DNA of 35,711 nucleotides from the NCBI GenBank assembly GCA_028288445.1, contig JAQBNT010000269.1:1-35711 (forward strand), written 5' to 3'. Below, one piece after another: positions 7,276-16,500 of this stretch. A program made the translations under genes and the position numbers. The number at the start of each line of letters is the position of its first letter. Position 1 is the stretch's first letter. Source of the stretch: Hymenobacter sp. GTDB taxonomy: Bacteria > Bacteroidota > Bacteroidia > Cytophagales > Hymenobacteraceae. The notes beneath the pieces are model-generated. The model searched no databases. It was not told the DNA's origin and saw nothing but the letters and a program-made list of their open reading frames with translations.

Positions 7276-10200
7276 TTACTCGTTCAGCGACCCCTCCAAA
7301 CCGGCCTGGAAGCGGAGGGTGTCGATGAAATTAAGGCGTGGGGTTTGGAAGATTTCGTGGAGGTCGGGGATGGCTTCGATTTGCTGGATGACGGCGGCGG
7401 CATCGGCGGGGGCGATGCTGGGGGCTACGGTTTGGGGCAGCAGCCAGGCCAGCTCGCGCAGGTGGGGGAGCGGGGCGAAGCCGAGGTATTGGGTGGCGGT
7501 GTTGGCCAGCTGGCTGGCAATGGCCCGCACCACCGTCAGGCTGAAGGTGCGGGGCCAGGGGGCGGGCACGAAGCCGAGGTCCCAGGTCCAGTTGGGGGCC
7601 TGCTGGCGCACGCGCTCCAACACGGGCTTGAGCACCAGCTCCTGGCGGGCATCGTCGGGGAGCAGCCGGGCCAGGGCCGCCCAGTCGATGCCGCGGGCGC
7701 AGTGGGCTTTTTCCAGGGCCGGGCGCTCGGTGAACCACAGGCGGAGGAAGGCGGCGGCGCAGTCGGCATCGCGGTGCAGCAGGGTGCTCTGGGCCCAGGC
7801 CGGGAGCAGCGGCGCGGCCCACTCCGAAGCTAGCGCGGCGGCCAGCAACTCAGCAGGCGTGAGGCCGAGATGAGCGGCGAAGCGGCGGGGTGGCAGCAGG
7901 GCCAGCAGGTTGGCAAGGCGGGCGGTGGCCGGGCCCACGGTGGTTTTAGAATTGGTGCCGTGGGGCGACAGGAAGCGGGCGTTTTTCTCCTCAATGCCAT
8001 CGAGCAGCCAGGATTTGTCCCAAGCCGTGGGCAGCGTGACTTCCAGCGCCGGTTTGCCCAAGCCCAGCAGCTTGCGTTTGGCCGTGATGAGTGGTTCGGC
8101 GCGGGCCCACAGCCGCTCGGTGAGCGCCGCGCCGGGAAGCTGTACCAGCAACTCGGTGGCCCGGCGGCGCACGTCCTGGCCCCGCGCTTTGAGCAGGGGT
8201 TCCAGTACGGGCTCGGCATCGGGGTGCAGGTGCCGGGCCAGCAGCTCCAGCAGGGCTTCCTGGACTTTGGCGGGCTCGGTGGGCAGGGCGGCCAGGAGCA
8301 GGGCGCGGGCCTCGCCGGGGACTTGGGCGAAGTGCCCGCTGAGCCAGGTGAGGCGCTGGGGCAGCGTCCCGGTTTCCCAGATGTCCGGCCCGGCTTCGGT
8401 CTGGTCGTTGGCCGCAATTTTATCGGCCAGCCTAGCCCACTCGGGGTTCAGGCCCGCCAGCCAGTGGCCCCGGCTGCCCAGCACCGGCCCCAGCACGGCT
8501 CGGGTTTCGGCCGACTGGTGGGCGTGGTGCAGCAGCGGCACCAGTAGGGCCGGGGGCACCAGGCTGTCGCGGCCGCCGAGGCGGGCGAGGTAGTCGGGCA
8601 GTAGCTCCGGGTGCAGGCCGTTGACGAGCATCTGGTGGAGGTAGCTGGTGCCCCTGGGGCCGATGACGGGCAGCAGTTCGGGCGGCGCGGGCGTGAGGGC
8701 CGGGGCGGTGGCAGAAGCGGGCTGGTGGCCGGCTTTGCGCATCAGGGCCAGGGTGCCGGCGGCCAGCAGGAGTTGCTGTTCGGGGGAGCTGGCAGCCGTG
8801 GGGAAGGCGGGGATGGGCTCGCCGCTCTGGCGGGTGCCGAGCAGGGCGGTGCGCAAGAGCTGGCCCGGGCCCGGCAGGGGCGCGGCCGGCGCGCCGACAC
8901 GGGCCTCTGCCGGGCCCGGCTCACCTCCTGGCTCCGCCGCTGCTTTGGTCGCAGAGGTCTGCGGAGAGGGGGAGCGTTCGACAGCGGCGTGGTCAGAGTC
9001 CCCGTTTTTGTGAGGCGCTGCGACCAACGCAGACGCGGGGCCAACGCTGGGTGGTGAGGTTCCCCAGCTGCTAAGCGGACGAAAAGCCTGCCCGTCCCAC
9101 TCGCCAAAGAGCGTAACCGGCTGGCCACCGCTTTCGGCCAGCAGCTGCCAGCCGAAATTTTCATCAACCAAGCGTAGTGGCAAAACGCCGGGCGCAATGG
9201 CGTGGTGCAGTAGCCAGCCGCCGTCGGGCAGCGGTGTGGGCAGCACCTGTGCGAGCGTGGCGGGCCACTCGCGCAGCCAGGGCTGGCGGGCGAGGGCAGC
9301 GGCATAGTCGTCCAGCAACTGATTGATGGACTGGCCGGGCGGCACAACGGTTTCCGGCACCGTACCGTCAAATTTTACGTCGACAGGGGCGGCCCGCAGC
9401 GGCAGCAGGCCGGGGTAAAAAGCCAGCTCGCCCAGATACGCGCCGTGCGGAATAAATGGCGTGCCGAAGGGCTGGCCGCCGAACGAAAATTCCAGCATCA
9501 GCGCCGTGCGGCCGGTTTCGCGGCCGTGCAGCCAGGTGCGGCGGGCCGTCAGGCGGTCCTCTTCCCAGCGAAACTGGCCCAGCACGCGCCAGGAATCGGC
9601 TACGGGCGAGGTGGTGGTCAGCAGGTCCTCTTTTTTCAAGTTGATGCCGACTTGCTGAAGCACGTCGGCCCGGGCATCGGGGGCGAGAGTGGCGAGGTTT
9701 TGGAAGGCGCGGGTTAGCAAATACAGCTCGCCGAGGCGGCCCAGCAGGCGCGTGGGCCAGTCGGCGTGGGCGTGGCGCAGGGTGGCCAGCTCGCGCACGG
9801 TGGCGGCCAGGCCGGGCAGTTGGTTATCGACCAGGCGGGCGGCCTGGCTTTCCCAAAACCGGGGCGGCTGCTTGTCGAGCGCGGCCAAGCCGGCCCGCAT
9901 CAGGTCTTCGAGCCAGGCCACGATTTCTTCGGCCCCGGCGGCCATGCGGGCCCAGCGCTTGGGGTCAACAGCTGGGGCTGCTTGAATTTGAAGCGGCGTT
10001 TCGACAGCCTCACCTGCCGCCGTTCCTTCACCAAAAAATGGGGAGTCCGGGCTTGCCTCGTCGGCCAGCAGCTCAGGTACGACAGCCGCTTTAGAAGCTT
10101 TAGTCGCGGGTTTTTCAGCCTTTTTCTCCTGGGTTTGCTGGCGTTTTTCCAGCCACTCGGCCAGCCAGGCGGGTGGGGTATTGCCCCCAAAAAGCTCCGG

Positions 10201-10464
10201 CTGACGGGCCATGAGCAGGAGCAGTCCCGCCCCGTGCTTGCACGGAAAAACGCGGCTGGGGCAGCTGCATTTGAAAGCCGGCTCCGTCAGGTCGATGCCC
10301 GTGAGGTAGGGCTTGGAGCCGCTGCCGGCGCAGTCGCCCCAGGCGGCAGTATCGGTGCGGCCCAGGTTGGCCCATTTGGCGGGTTTCAGCAGTTCCTGGC
10401 CTCGTTTGAGGGTGCCGGGGTCGGTGATGAGGGCGAGGGCCTGGGCTTCGGAATAGGAAATCAT
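7276..10464 (-). CDS. SWIM zinc-finger protein fused to DUF5691
   Basis: A 1062-residue protein with two parts. The N-terminal half carries the zinc-binding SWIM motif CxCx6CxH in FKCSCPSRVFPCKHG (Cys66, Cys68, Cys75, His77). A Pro/Ala/Gly-rich linker spans about residues 465-530. The C-terminal half begins LLRTALLGTRQSGEP, the usual start of DUF5691, and ends IPDLHEIFQTPRLNFIDTLRFQ. SWIM and DUF5691 are, as I recall, often separate adjacent genes, so this appears to be a fusion. The start MISYSEAQAL was chosen over a codon seven residues upstream. SWIM domains bind DNA or protein; DUF5691 has no known activity. MoxR follows on the same strand after a palindromic repeat. Confidence 0.85.
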   Translation of the reverse strand: MISYSEAQALALITDPGTLKRGQELLKPAKWANLGRTDTAAWGDCAGSGSKPYLTGIDLTEPAFKCSCPSRVFPCKHGAGLLLLMARQPELFGGNTPPAWLAEWLEKRQQTQEKKAEKPATKASKAAVVPELLADEASPDSPFFGEGTAAGEAVETPLQIQAAPAVDPKRWARMAAGAEEIVAWLEDLMRAGLAALDKQPPRFWESQAARLVDNQLPGLAATVRELATLRHAHADWPTRLLGRLGELYLLTRAFQNLATLAPDARADVLQQVGINLKKEDLLTTTSPVADSWRVLGQFRWEEDRLTARRTWLHGRETGRTALMLEFSFGGQPFGTPFIPHGAYLGELAFYPGLLPLRAAPVDVKFDGTVPETVVPPGQSINQLLDDYAAALARQPWLREWPATLAQVLPTPLPDGGWLLHHAIAPGVLPLRLVDENFGWQLLAESGGQPVTLFGEWDGQAFRPLSSWGTSPPSVGPASALVAAPHKNGDSDHAAVERSPSPQTSATKAAAEPGGEPGPAEARVGAPAAPLPGPGQLLRTALLGTRQSGEPIPAFPTAASSPEQQLLLAAGTLALMRKAGHQPASATAPALTPAPPELLPVIGPRGTSYLHQMLVNGLHPELLPDYLARLGGRDSLVPPALLVPLLHHAHQSAETRAVLGPVLGSRGHWLAGLNPEWARLADKIAANDQTEAGPDIWETGTLPQRLTWLSGHFAQVPGEARALLLAALPTEPAKVQEALLELLARHLHPDAEPVLEPLLKARGQDVRRRATELLVQLPGAALTERLWARAEPLITAKRKLLGLGKPALEVTLPTAWDKSWLLDGIEEKNARFLSPHGTNSKTTVGPATARLANLLALLPPRRFAAHLGLTPAELLAAALASEWAAPLLPAWAQSTLLHRDADCAAAFLRLWFTERPALEKAHCARGIDWAALARLLPDDARQELVLKPVLERVRQQAPNWTWDLGFVPAPWPRTFSLTVVRAIASQLANTATQYLGFAPLPHLRELAWLLPQTVAPSIAPADAAAVIQQIEAIPDLHEIFQTPRLNFIDTLRFQAGLEGSLNE

Positions 10465-10501
10465 GCGGGACGGGGTAGGCCCCAAAAGTAGCAGAATACC
10501 G

Positions 10502-10602
10502 CTGTCATCCTGAGCTCGCGAAGGACCTCATCACGTTTGCATTATTTGAGTTGATTCAAATTGCTCTTCGGTGATAAGGTCCTTCGCAAGCTCAGAATGA
10601 CA
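10502..10602. repeat. Imperfect inverted repeat, second TCATCCTGAGC copy
   Basis: The left arm at about 10502-10534 (TGTCATCCTGAGCTCGCGAA, then GGACCTCATCACG) pairs with 10570-10602 with several mismatches around a ~35-nt loop. It is the same family as 7155-7265 but diverged between arms. It separates the Imm51-like stop (10615) from the SWIM-DUF5691 start (10464), both on the minus strand. Confidence 0.85.
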
Positions 10603-10614
10603 GACGGGCGCACT

Positions 10615-10974
10615 TCACGCGAAAAAGTCGTCCGGGTCGGCCTGGCTCAGGTATTTGCGCAGCGCCGGCAGCGTGCCGAAATAGGGCAGCACGCAGGCCA
10701 GGAACTCATCGACGGCGACCGGGCCGCTGGCGTACACCACCAGCGTCTGGCCGCCTTCCCCAAACTCAATCTCCTCGAGCAGCGCCGGCTGGTGTTCCTC
10801 CACAATGGTTTCGAGGTGCTCGGCCCAGGACGCGGCCGTACCGCCGAAGCCGAAGTGCTGAAACAGCGCATAGTAGTCTTCCAGCCCGCCCACATCGGCA
10901 AAAATGACGAACTGATACTCGGGTGCCACGGGCTCGGGGGCGGCCGTTACTTGAAAAGGAAACGAAGCAGACAT
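10615..10974 (-). CDS. Imm51-like immunity-family protein (tentative)
   Basis: A 119-residue acidic soluble protein. The segment FADVGGLEDYYALFQHFGFGGTAASWAEHLETI followed by EIEFGEGGQTLVVYAS and LPALRKYLSQADPDD resembles Imm51, an immunity family whose core has a Gly-rich turn, a Trp and a late acidic strand. No toxin gene lies next to it: the neighbours are SWIM-DUF5691 and a cryptochrome. If the assignment is right it is an orphan immunity gene. The start MSASFPFQ is taken in place of an upstream frame that runs into intergenic DNA. Confidence 0.55.
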   Translation of the reverse strand: MSASFPFQVTAAPEPVAPEYQFVIFADVGGLEDYYALFQHFGFGGTAASWAEHLETIVEEHQPALLEEIEFGEGGQTLVVYASGPVAVDEFLACVLPYFGTLPALRKYLSQADPDDFFA

Positions 10975-11039
10975 GCGGCGAAGGTACGGCAGACCCGTAG
11001 CGTGGCCCTGGCAAGTCCGGGGCAAAACCAGTTCACAGG

Positions 11040-11056
11040 CGGACTCGCCAAGTCCG
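11040..11056 (-). terminator. Short hairpin just after the cryptochrome stop
   Basis: CGGACT (11040-11045) and AGTCCG (11051-11056) form a perfect 6-bp stem with a 5-nt loop, starting 2 nt after the stop codon at 11059-11061. A related GCAAGTCCGG motif lies at 11009-11018. No U tract follows, so it may be a small dispersed repeat that also ends transcription. Confidence 0.4.
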
Positions 11057-11058
11057 AA

Positions 11059-12375
11059 CTACTTGCTCCAGGTGCGGGTGTAGCGGCCCTGCGGGTCGTA
11101 GCGGCGGGCCTGCTGGGCCACGTCGAAGGCGGTGTCGCGCACGTCGGTGCCGGTGCCGGCGATGTACTTCCAGTTGCCCCAGTTCGAAGCCGCGTCGTAG
11201 TCGATGAGCTGGTGCTCGAACCAGGCCGCGCCCCAGCGCCAGTCCTGGTGCAGGTCGTGGATGAGGTAGCTGGCCACGTTCTGCCGGCCCCGGTTGCTCA
11301 TGAAGCCGGTGGCTTCCAGTTCGCGCATGTTGGCATCCACGAAGGCATTGCCGGTGCGCCCGGCGGCCCAATCCTCAAACACGGCCCGGTCGGGCCGGGT
11401 GGGTTTGGGCCGCTGGTCACGCAGGCCGCGCCAGCGGAAGAAATCCGGCCCGGCCCGCTGGGCCAGCAGGCGGAAATAGTCGCGCCACAGCAGCTCCAGC
11501 CGCAGCTGCATGGCTCCTTTGCTGCGCGCGCCGTGGGTGGCATCGTAGCCATCAATGGCCGCCCAAATCTGCCGGGCCGAGAGGCTGCCGTTGGCCAGCC
11601 AGGGCGAAAACTTGGTGCTGAATGCTTCGCCCAGCATTTGGTTGCGGGTGTCGTCGTAGCGGCCGATGAGGTGGCGTTCCACGGCGTAGTCGTGCAGGCG
11701 GGCCAGGCCGGCGGTTTCGCCTCCGCCCAGCGCGGGCAGGGCCGAACGGCGGTCGGGCGTGGGGCGCGACTGCGCCGGCTGGCCCAGTTGGGCGGCAAGT
11801 TCGGCGGCCGTGGGCAGGGGCGCGGGCGCGAAGCCCACCGGCAGCGGAGGCAGCTGTTGCGGCGCAGGCAGCGGTGGCCGCACCGTCATCTTCGAAAACA
11901 CATCAAACCGAAACTTGCTGAACGAAAACGGCAGCCGGCTGAGCGGAATAGGCAGGTCGGCGGGGTGCAGCAGCGTGAGGGTTTCGAAGCGGCGCAGCGG
12001 TATCTGGGGGCCGAGCGCGCCGGTGAGGGCTTCTTCGGCCTCCTCTTCTTCGGTGGTGTGCTCGGTGCTGGCGTGGATGGCCTGCGCGCCCAGCTGGCGG
12101 GCCAGCGTGGGCAGCACCTCCTCGGGGCGGCCCACCGCGAAGTGAATGCCAGAGCCCAGCGCGGCGTAGCGCTGCTGCAAATCGGCCAGGGTTTCGAGTA
12201 GAAACGCCAGGCGGTGCGGGCCGGTGCGCGGCAGGCCGAGGTAGGCATCAGGACCCAGCGCCACGGGGTCGAAACAGTACACGGGCAGCAGGGCGGTGGT
12301 GTCGGCGGGCAGCGCGGTCAAGGCTTCGTTGTCGTGCAGGCGCAGGTCGTTGCGCAGCCAGTAGAGGACGGTCAT
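11059..12375 (-). CDS. DASH-type cryptochrome / FAD-dependent photolyase family
   Basis: A 438-residue blue-light flavoprotein. The N-terminal photolyase alpha/beta domain begins MTVLYWLRNDLRLHDNEAL. The C-terminal FAD domain carries TKFSPWLANGSLSARQIW, LELLWRDYFRLLA, NRGRQNVASYL and LIDYDAASNWGNW near the end, the last being typical of CRY-DASH proteins, which repair cyclobutane pyrimidine dimers mainly in single-stranded DNA and may signal light. Length fits the family (about 430-500). A Pro-rich stretch around residues 168-210 is longer than I expect. The gene is alone on the minus strand with a 72-nt gap upstream and a hairpin right after its stop; I see no clear -7 box. Confidence 0.9.
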   Translation of the reverse strand: MTVLYWLRNDLRLHDNEALTALPADTTALLPVYCFDPVALGPDAYLGLPRTGPHRLAFLLETLADLQQRYAALGSGIHFAVGRPEEVLPTLARQLGAQAIHASTEHTTEEEEAEEALTGALGPQIPLRRFETLTLLHPADLPIPLSRLPFSFSKFRFDVFSKMTVRPPLPAPQQLPPLPVGFAPAPLPTAAELAAQLGQPAQSRPTPDRRSALPALGGGETAGLARLHDYAVERHLIGRYDDTRNQMLGEAFSTKFSPWLANGSLSARQIWAAIDGYDATHGARSKGAMQLRLELLWRDYFRLLAQRAGPDFFRWRGLRDQRPKPTRPDRAVFEDWAAGRTGNAFVDANMRELEATGFMSNRGRQNVASYLIHDLHQDWRWGAAWFEHQLIDYDAASNWGNWKYIAGTGTDVRDTAFDVAQQARRYDPQGRYTRTWSK

Positions 12376-12447
12376 GCGGAGAAAAAAACGGTTTGCCAGC
12401 CTAACAGGCGGCCGCGTTTTTCTTCCCGCAAATTCCCGGATTCCCGG

Positions 12448-13050
12448 CTACTTCCGCCGCCGCAGTGCTACCACCAGCCCCACGCACAGCACGGTGAGGC
12501 CCGCAATCAGGGCATCACGCACGAAATGGCCGTGCTTGGCGTCGGCCACTTCGGCTTCGAAGTCGCGCAGCCGGGCCAGCTGCTGCTTTTCGCGCTGGCG
12601 CAGGTTTTCGGTTTCGTTGGTGAGTTCGGAGAGGCGCTGGGCGGTGAGGTTGCGGTCGTCGCGCGAGCTGGTTTCGAGGTGGGTGGTGGTGGCGGCCAGG
12701 CGGGCCGAGGTGGTGGTGGCCGCCTGAGCGGTGCGGTTGAGCACGTCCACGATTTGCTGGTCTTTGTCCACGATGCCTTGCAGGGCGTCCACCACTTCCT
12801 GGAGGTCTTTTTTGGAGGGCTTATTGCCGAACAGGCTGTGGCGCTGGGCGCTGGCGGCAGTATAGCGGTCGGTCAGCGTTTTGCGCTCGGCCAGCAGGCT
12901 GGGCAGGGGCGAATCCGGGGTGATGGCGGGCGTCTGGGCGGCCGTTGTCAACCCCCACAAAAGCCCGCCGCCGAGGGCTAGGGCGCGAAACAATGGGCGG
13001 CGGTGAGTTATTTGCAAACTGTCAACCAAGGAAAGAATGGACGTACGCAT
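12448..13050 (-). CDS. Secreted/membrane coiled-coil protein, unknown function
   Basis: A 200-residue protein I cannot place in a family. It has an N-terminal hydrophobic segment ending GLLWGLTTAAQ (likely signal peptide or anchor), a long helical region rich in Lys, Glu, Gln and Thr from about residue 50 to 165 with coiled-coil character, and a C-terminal membrane segment DALIAGLTVLCVGLVVAL followed by RRRK. This topology puts the coiled coil in the periplasm with a cytoplasmic basic tail. The start at MRTSILSLVD is uncertain: its ATG shares two bases with a possible ATG of the divergent lipoprotein gene, and a TTG at the LFRALALGGG segment is an alternative. Confidence 0.7.
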   Translation of the reverse strand: MRTSILSLVDSLQITHRRPLFRALALGGGLLWGLTTAAQTPAITPDSPLPSLLAERKTLTDRYTAASAQRHSLFGNKPSKKDLQEVVDALQGIVDKDQQIVDVLNRTAQAATTTSARLAATTTHLETSSRDDRNLTAQRLSELTNETENLRQREKQQLARLRDFEAEVADAKHGHFVRDALIAGLTVLCVGLVVALRRRK

Positions 13051-13531
13051 GAAGAAAATACAGCTAATGAAAAAAGGCAGCCTCTTATTGCTCGGGGCGC
13101 TGAGCGTGTGGAGCTGCGAAACGACCCGGCCCAAAACGCCGCCCACCTACGGCGGCGCGGCCTCGGAAGGCCTCTACGAAAAAGGCGGCAGCGGCGTGCT
13201 GCCCTTCCTGATTCAGGGCGTGAGCCCGGACGACACCTACGGCTTTACGGCAAACAACCCGGTGCGGGTCGGCGGCGGGCGCGAAGCCGGCGTGCGCAAC
13301 CAGCAGCGCTACCTCAACGCCCTGCTGGGGCCCAAGGGTGAAGCGCTTAAGTACGAGCACGAAGGCAGCTGTTGCGCGTTCAAAATTGCCGAAGCCGGTA
13401 TTGATAACGAAGGCCAGCTCGACGTGTATTCCATCACCTGGAAAGGGCAGAAGCAGCCCCTCAAGCTCTACCTGAACATGTACGAGGAAGGCCCGCTGGC
13501 CGCCCCCGTGGGCCTGAGCGCCGCCCGCTAG
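13049..13531 (+). CDS. Predicted lipoprotein, unknown function
   Basis: A 160-residue lipoprotein precursor. The signal MKKGSLLLLGALSVWSC ends in a lipobox Cys, so the mature protein is membrane-anchored. The body contains DDTYGFTANNPVRVGGG, NQQRYLNALLGPKGEAL, EGSCCAFK and LKLYLNMYEEGPLAAPVGL, a pattern I recall from uncharacterised Bacteroidota lipoproteins; no activity can be assigned. The Cys-Cys pair in GSCCAF may be structural. Possible starts are 13037 (AAGGAAAG just upstream), 13049 and 13067; the last gives the most compact signal peptide. It is divergent from the coiled-coil gene with almost no space between, and a 14-bp GC palindrome (13537-13550) follows the stop. Confidence 0.75.
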   Translation: MKKIQLMKKGSLLLLGALSVWSCETTRPKTPPTYGGAASEGLYEKGGSGVLPFLIQGVSPDDTYGFTANNPVRVGGGREAGVRNQQRYLNALLGPKGEALKYEHEGSCCAFKIAEAGIDNEGQLDVYSITWKGQKQPLKLYLNMYEEGPLAAPVGLSAAR

Positions 13532-13558
13532 CTTGGCCGGCCGCGGCCGGAAAACCGT

Positions 13559-13566
13559 TACTTTTA
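13559..13566 (+). promoter_or_regulatory. Candidate promoter of the helicase-nuclease gene
   Basis: TACTTTTA at 13559-13566 matches TAnnTTTG at all but the last base, with TTGG at 13533-13536 about 22 nt upstream and the ATG 31 nt downstream. The perfect palindrome CCGGCCGCGGCCGG (13537-13550) sits between the two boxes and could be a terminator for the lipoprotein gene or an operator. Confidence 0.45.
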
Positions 13567-13596
13567 TAAGTCCGGCCGCTATTTCTCTACCTTCCG

Positions 13597-16500
13597 ATGC
13601 CCACCCGCTACTACTCCCGCCTCGCCGCCCTGGCCGCCGACCCCGCCGCCGCGCCCGCCGACCAGCTTCCCAAGCTGCGCAAGCTGCTCGAAACCGTATT
13701 GCGCGACGACTGCAAGGCCCGCGAAGCCCCGTTTATCGACCTCAACCAGGCCATCGGCCAGGCCGCCTACACCCACGAGCTGCCCGCCGCCCTGCGCCAG
13801 CAGCTCCAGGCCCTGCGCCTGGCCGCCAACCTGGTAGTGCACGAAAGCTACGCCGGCACCCGCGCCGAGGCCGCGCAGGGCTTTGCAGCCGTAGCGGCGC
13901 TGGTGCTGCACCTCACCGGCGCGGCCTACGCCGGCCCCGCGCTGCCCCAGCCCGCTGCCGAAGCCGCCGCCGCGCCCACCGAAACGGCCGCAATAGCCGC
14001 CACCGTGCATATTCCCGAAGCTGCCGCCAGCACCACCTGGCGCGTGCGAGTACTACACGCCGACCTGGCCACCGGCGCGCTCACCGTCGAAATGGCCGCG
14101 CCCGCCGATGGCCGCCCCGCCGGCCCCTTCGGCCTGGTACTGCCCGCAGCGTATGAAAACGTGCTGCCACTGGCCGCCGCGCTGCATCCCACGCTGCACC
14201 TCATCGGCCCGGTGCGGCTGGCCGATGGCAGCGTGCGCGCCCGCCGCGTGGTGCTGGAGCCCGACTACCTCATCAGCGTCACCACCATTGCCGAGTGCGC
14301 CCAGCGCGACGGCACCATCCCCGAATGGGCGCTGCTGAACGCCTTTTTGCCCGATGAAACCTCGCGCCCGCTGGTGCTCGGAAACCTGGTGAACCTGCTG
14401 CTGGATGAGGAGGTGAGCCACGCCGGCCGCCAGGAGGAATCGAAAGCGAAGTGGGAAGCCACCGAAAAACGGCGGCAGTTGGAGCGGCTGGCAAAGCTGG
14501 CCGGCCACGCTACGGCCACGGCTGAACTGGCAGCAGCTTCTGAAACTGCTCCCGAAACTGAAGATTCAGAAGCAGCTATTGTTACCCCTTTCGAGCTAAC
14601 AGCAGACAACGAGCAACTAACCGCGAAGGAATTCGACCTGGAGAAATTCTTCAAGGGCCGCCTATTCCGCTCCGCTCCGCTCTCGCTCAGCACCCTGCCC
14701 GAGTTCCAGACCCGTACCGGCGTGCCCGAGCTGCTGAGCGACCTGCGCCGCCACCACCGCACCCTGCGCGAAACTCGCGCCCTGGGCTTCGTGGCCGCCA
14801 GCCGCACCGGCTACCAGCAGGAGCCCCTGCGCCTGGCCGACTGCTTCCTCGAACCCACCTTTCTCTCGGCCACCTACGGCTTGCAGGGCCGGCTCGATTT
14901 GCTGCACGAAAGCAGCACCGGCTACGACCTCATCGAGCTCAAAAGCTCGACCAAAGTGCCCCACGCCGAGCCCTGGACCAACCACGCCGCCCAGGCCCAG
15001 CTCTACCGCTTGCTGCTCGAATCCGTATTCGGGGCCGATGGGGAAACCGCTGGCCGGGGCCGCACCAGCATATTATACTCGAACGCGGCCAGCGGCCAGC
15101 CCGCCGTGCGCCGCGTCGACCAGGACCAGGACCTGATTGACCGGTTGCTCTCGGCCCGCAACCAGCTCGTGGGCACCGAGTTGCAGCTGGCCCGCGCCAC
15201 CGGCCCCCGCCAGACGGCCCATCTGTTGGCCCCCGTGCTGCATCCCAACCTCATGGCCCTGCCGCCCTTCGGCAAAGCCAAGGCCGAAAAGGTAGCCAAC
15301 GCCTGGGCCGCCGCCGACGTCGTGGAGCGTGCCTACTGCCTGGAATTAGCCCGTTTTGCCGCCCGCGAAATGCGCCTGACCCTGCTCGGCGACGAAGCCC
15401 GCCCCGGCGATGCCGGCGGCCAGGCCGGCCTATGGCTGCTGCCCCAGGCCCGCAAGTATCAAAATTTCAGCCTGCTCGATGATTTGGAGTTAGTCGAAGA
15501 CCACAGCGGCGCGCCCGACGACGCCCGCGATGGCCTCGGTCCGCACCTCATTTTCCAGCGCCCGGCTGGCGGCCGCGAAGTCAACTTCCGCGCCGGCGAC
15601 ACGCTCATTCTCTACCCGCGCCGCCGCAACGCCCGCGAAACTGCCGCTCCCGAAGCGGCTGAAGAAACGGTGGAGAACCCACTCAGTCACTCCGCCACTC
15701 AGTCACTCAGTGTATTGGATGCCCAAGTGGTGAAGGTGGTACTGGCCGAAGACCTCGGGGCCGATGGCCGCGTGGTGCTCAGCGTGCGCAACCGCCGCAT
15801 GGCTCCGCGCTACCTGCTGGGCCATTCGCATTGGGCCCTGGAGCCCGATACCTACGACACCTTCCGGCGCGAGTGGGCCGGCCTTTCGTCCTTTCTCAGC
15901 CTGAGCCCCGAGCGCCGCAAGCGCCTGCTGGCCCGCACCGGCCCACGCGAACCCGAGGGTTGGGACCCCGCCGCCGCGCCCGCCACTACGGCCCCCGAAG
16001 TAGTGGCCCGCGCCCTGGCCGCGCCCGACTGGTTCGTGCTCTGCGGCCCGCCCGGCACCGGCAAAACCCGCAGCGTGCTGCGCGAGCTGGCCGAAAGCCT
16101 CTACAAACAGGACAAGCAGGTGCTGCTGGCCGCCTACACCAACCGCGCCGTGGACGAAATCTGCGAGCAATTGGTAGAAGCCAAACTGCCCTTTATTCGG
16201 GTCGGTTCGCGCCTGGGCACCTCGCCGCAGTACCGGCCGTACCTGCTCGATGCCATGATTGCCGACTGCGCCAGCCGCCAGACCGTGCGTGCCCGCCTCA
16301 CCGGCACGCCGTTCTACGTGGGCACCGTGGCCAGCCTGCTGGGCAAGCCCGAGCTGTTCATGCTCAAGCAGTTTGATGTGGCGGTGGTAGACGAAGCCAG
16401 CCAGGTGCTGGAATCGCCGATGCTGGCCTTGCTGGCCAAGGTGAAGAAATTCATTCTCATCGGCGACCATCGCCAGCTGCCCGCCGTGGTGGCCCAGGAG

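Noticed and set aside
10561..12201. A 546-codon plus-strand open frame
   Set aside because: It is antisense to the Imm51-like and cryptochrome genes, is rich in Gly/Ala/Arg/Gln as expected from GC-rich shadow frames, and shows no domain motifs.
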